Shown piece by piece: positions 5,338 through 5,398 of a stretch of 5,398 nucleotides of DNA (its first letter is position 1; every line of letters starts with the position of its first letter). The DNA is taken from contig JARDZQ010000155.1 of the NCBI GenBank assembly GCA_029240775.1, forward strand, positions 1 through 5,398. Reading direction: 5' to 3'. This DNA is from Rubrobacteraceae bacterium. GTDB taxonomy: Bacteria; Actinomycetota; Rubrobacteria; Rubrobacterales; Rubrobacteraceae. A program made the position numbers and the translations under genes. A model generated the notes under the pieces. It did no database searches and was not told the origin of the DNA. It was given only the letters and a program-made list of their open reading frames with translations.

Positions 5338-5398
5338 CGCCGCGAACGCCGTCAGCACCACCACGGGCCAGTTGAAGACGGCGCGGCGCAAGGTGGCT
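5317..5398 (-). CDS. C-terminus of a probable integral membrane protein (partial)
   Basis: Read on the - strand from the window edge, the frame gives 26 residues and stops at TAG (5319-5317). They begin ATLRRAVFNW and continue as one hydrophobic stretch to FLIS, like a last transmembrane helix following a basic loop. Codons keep the GC-rich third positions of the neighbours, except for a few near the end. The coding end overlaps the convergent acetyltransferase end by 21 nt. A multi-pass transporter such as a ChrA-type chromate transporter would fit, but 26 residues are too few to name a family. No other gene is seen in 5338-5398. Confidence 0.5.
   Translation of the reverse strand, partial: ATLRRAVFNWPVVVLTAFAALLFLIS

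Noticed and set aside
1..5398. CRISPR array, tRNA, transposase or a multi-gene defence or mobile system
   Set aside because: No regularly spaced repeats, cloverleaf, or signature proteins were found; all complete genes fall in metabolic, cell-wall, protease, HMA-fold or acetyltransferase families.

Overview
The window is GC-rich DNA with strongly GC-biased third codon positions, frequent AGG and ATA codons, TTG and GTG starts, and a MurT/GatD pair. This fits a deep-branching high-GC actinobacterium. Rubrobacter or a close relative is my best guess, but that is inference from gene content and style, not from a marker gene. The genes look like ordinary chromosome. I see no tRNA, rRNA, CRISPR array, transposase or phage gene, and no convincing undescribed multi-gene system.

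Layout. (1) Positions 1-1022, + strand: the C-terminal 103 residues of an enolase-superfamily sugar-acid dehydratase (best match L-fuconate dehydratase), overlapped by 4 nt by an SDR-fold protein that starts at TTG 309. The pair looks like the end of a sugar-acid catabolism operon, but the SDR lacks the catalytic Tyr and Ser. (2) Positions 1059-3329, - strand: murT then gatD, the two subunits of the lipid II isoglutaminyl synthase that amidates D-glutamate in peptidoglycan precursors. They are separated by 102 nt that can fold into two mutually exclusive hairpins. (3) Positions 3330-3442: a divergent promoter region. An exact TATAAT lies 6-9 nt before the murT start, and an AT-rich hexamer lies 6 nt before the start of the next gene on the + strand. 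Neither gene has a Shine-Dalgarno sequence, so both mRNAs may be leaderless. (4) Positions 3443-4423, + strand: an HtrA/DegP-like serine protease with one PDZ domain and no visible signal peptide or membrane anchor. (5) Positions 4424-4583: a non-coding stretch packed with palindromes and short repeats of a GCTGATAG type. (6) Positions 4584-5337, + strand: a 78-residue HMA-fold (CopZ-like) protein with no metal-binding cysteines, overlapped by 44 nt by a RimJ/RimL-type GNAT acetyltransferase. (7) Positions 5317-5398, - strand: the hydrophobic C-terminus of a probable membrane protein that converges on and overlaps the acetyltransferase end.

The sugar-acid pair, the cell-wall pair, the protease and the HMA/GNAT pair look like four independent transcription units. 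Best targets for a second look are the two proteins that keep a fold but have lost its defining residues (SDR and HMA), the leaderless divergent promoter pair, and the structured RNA-like spacers at 1809-1910 and 4422-4570.
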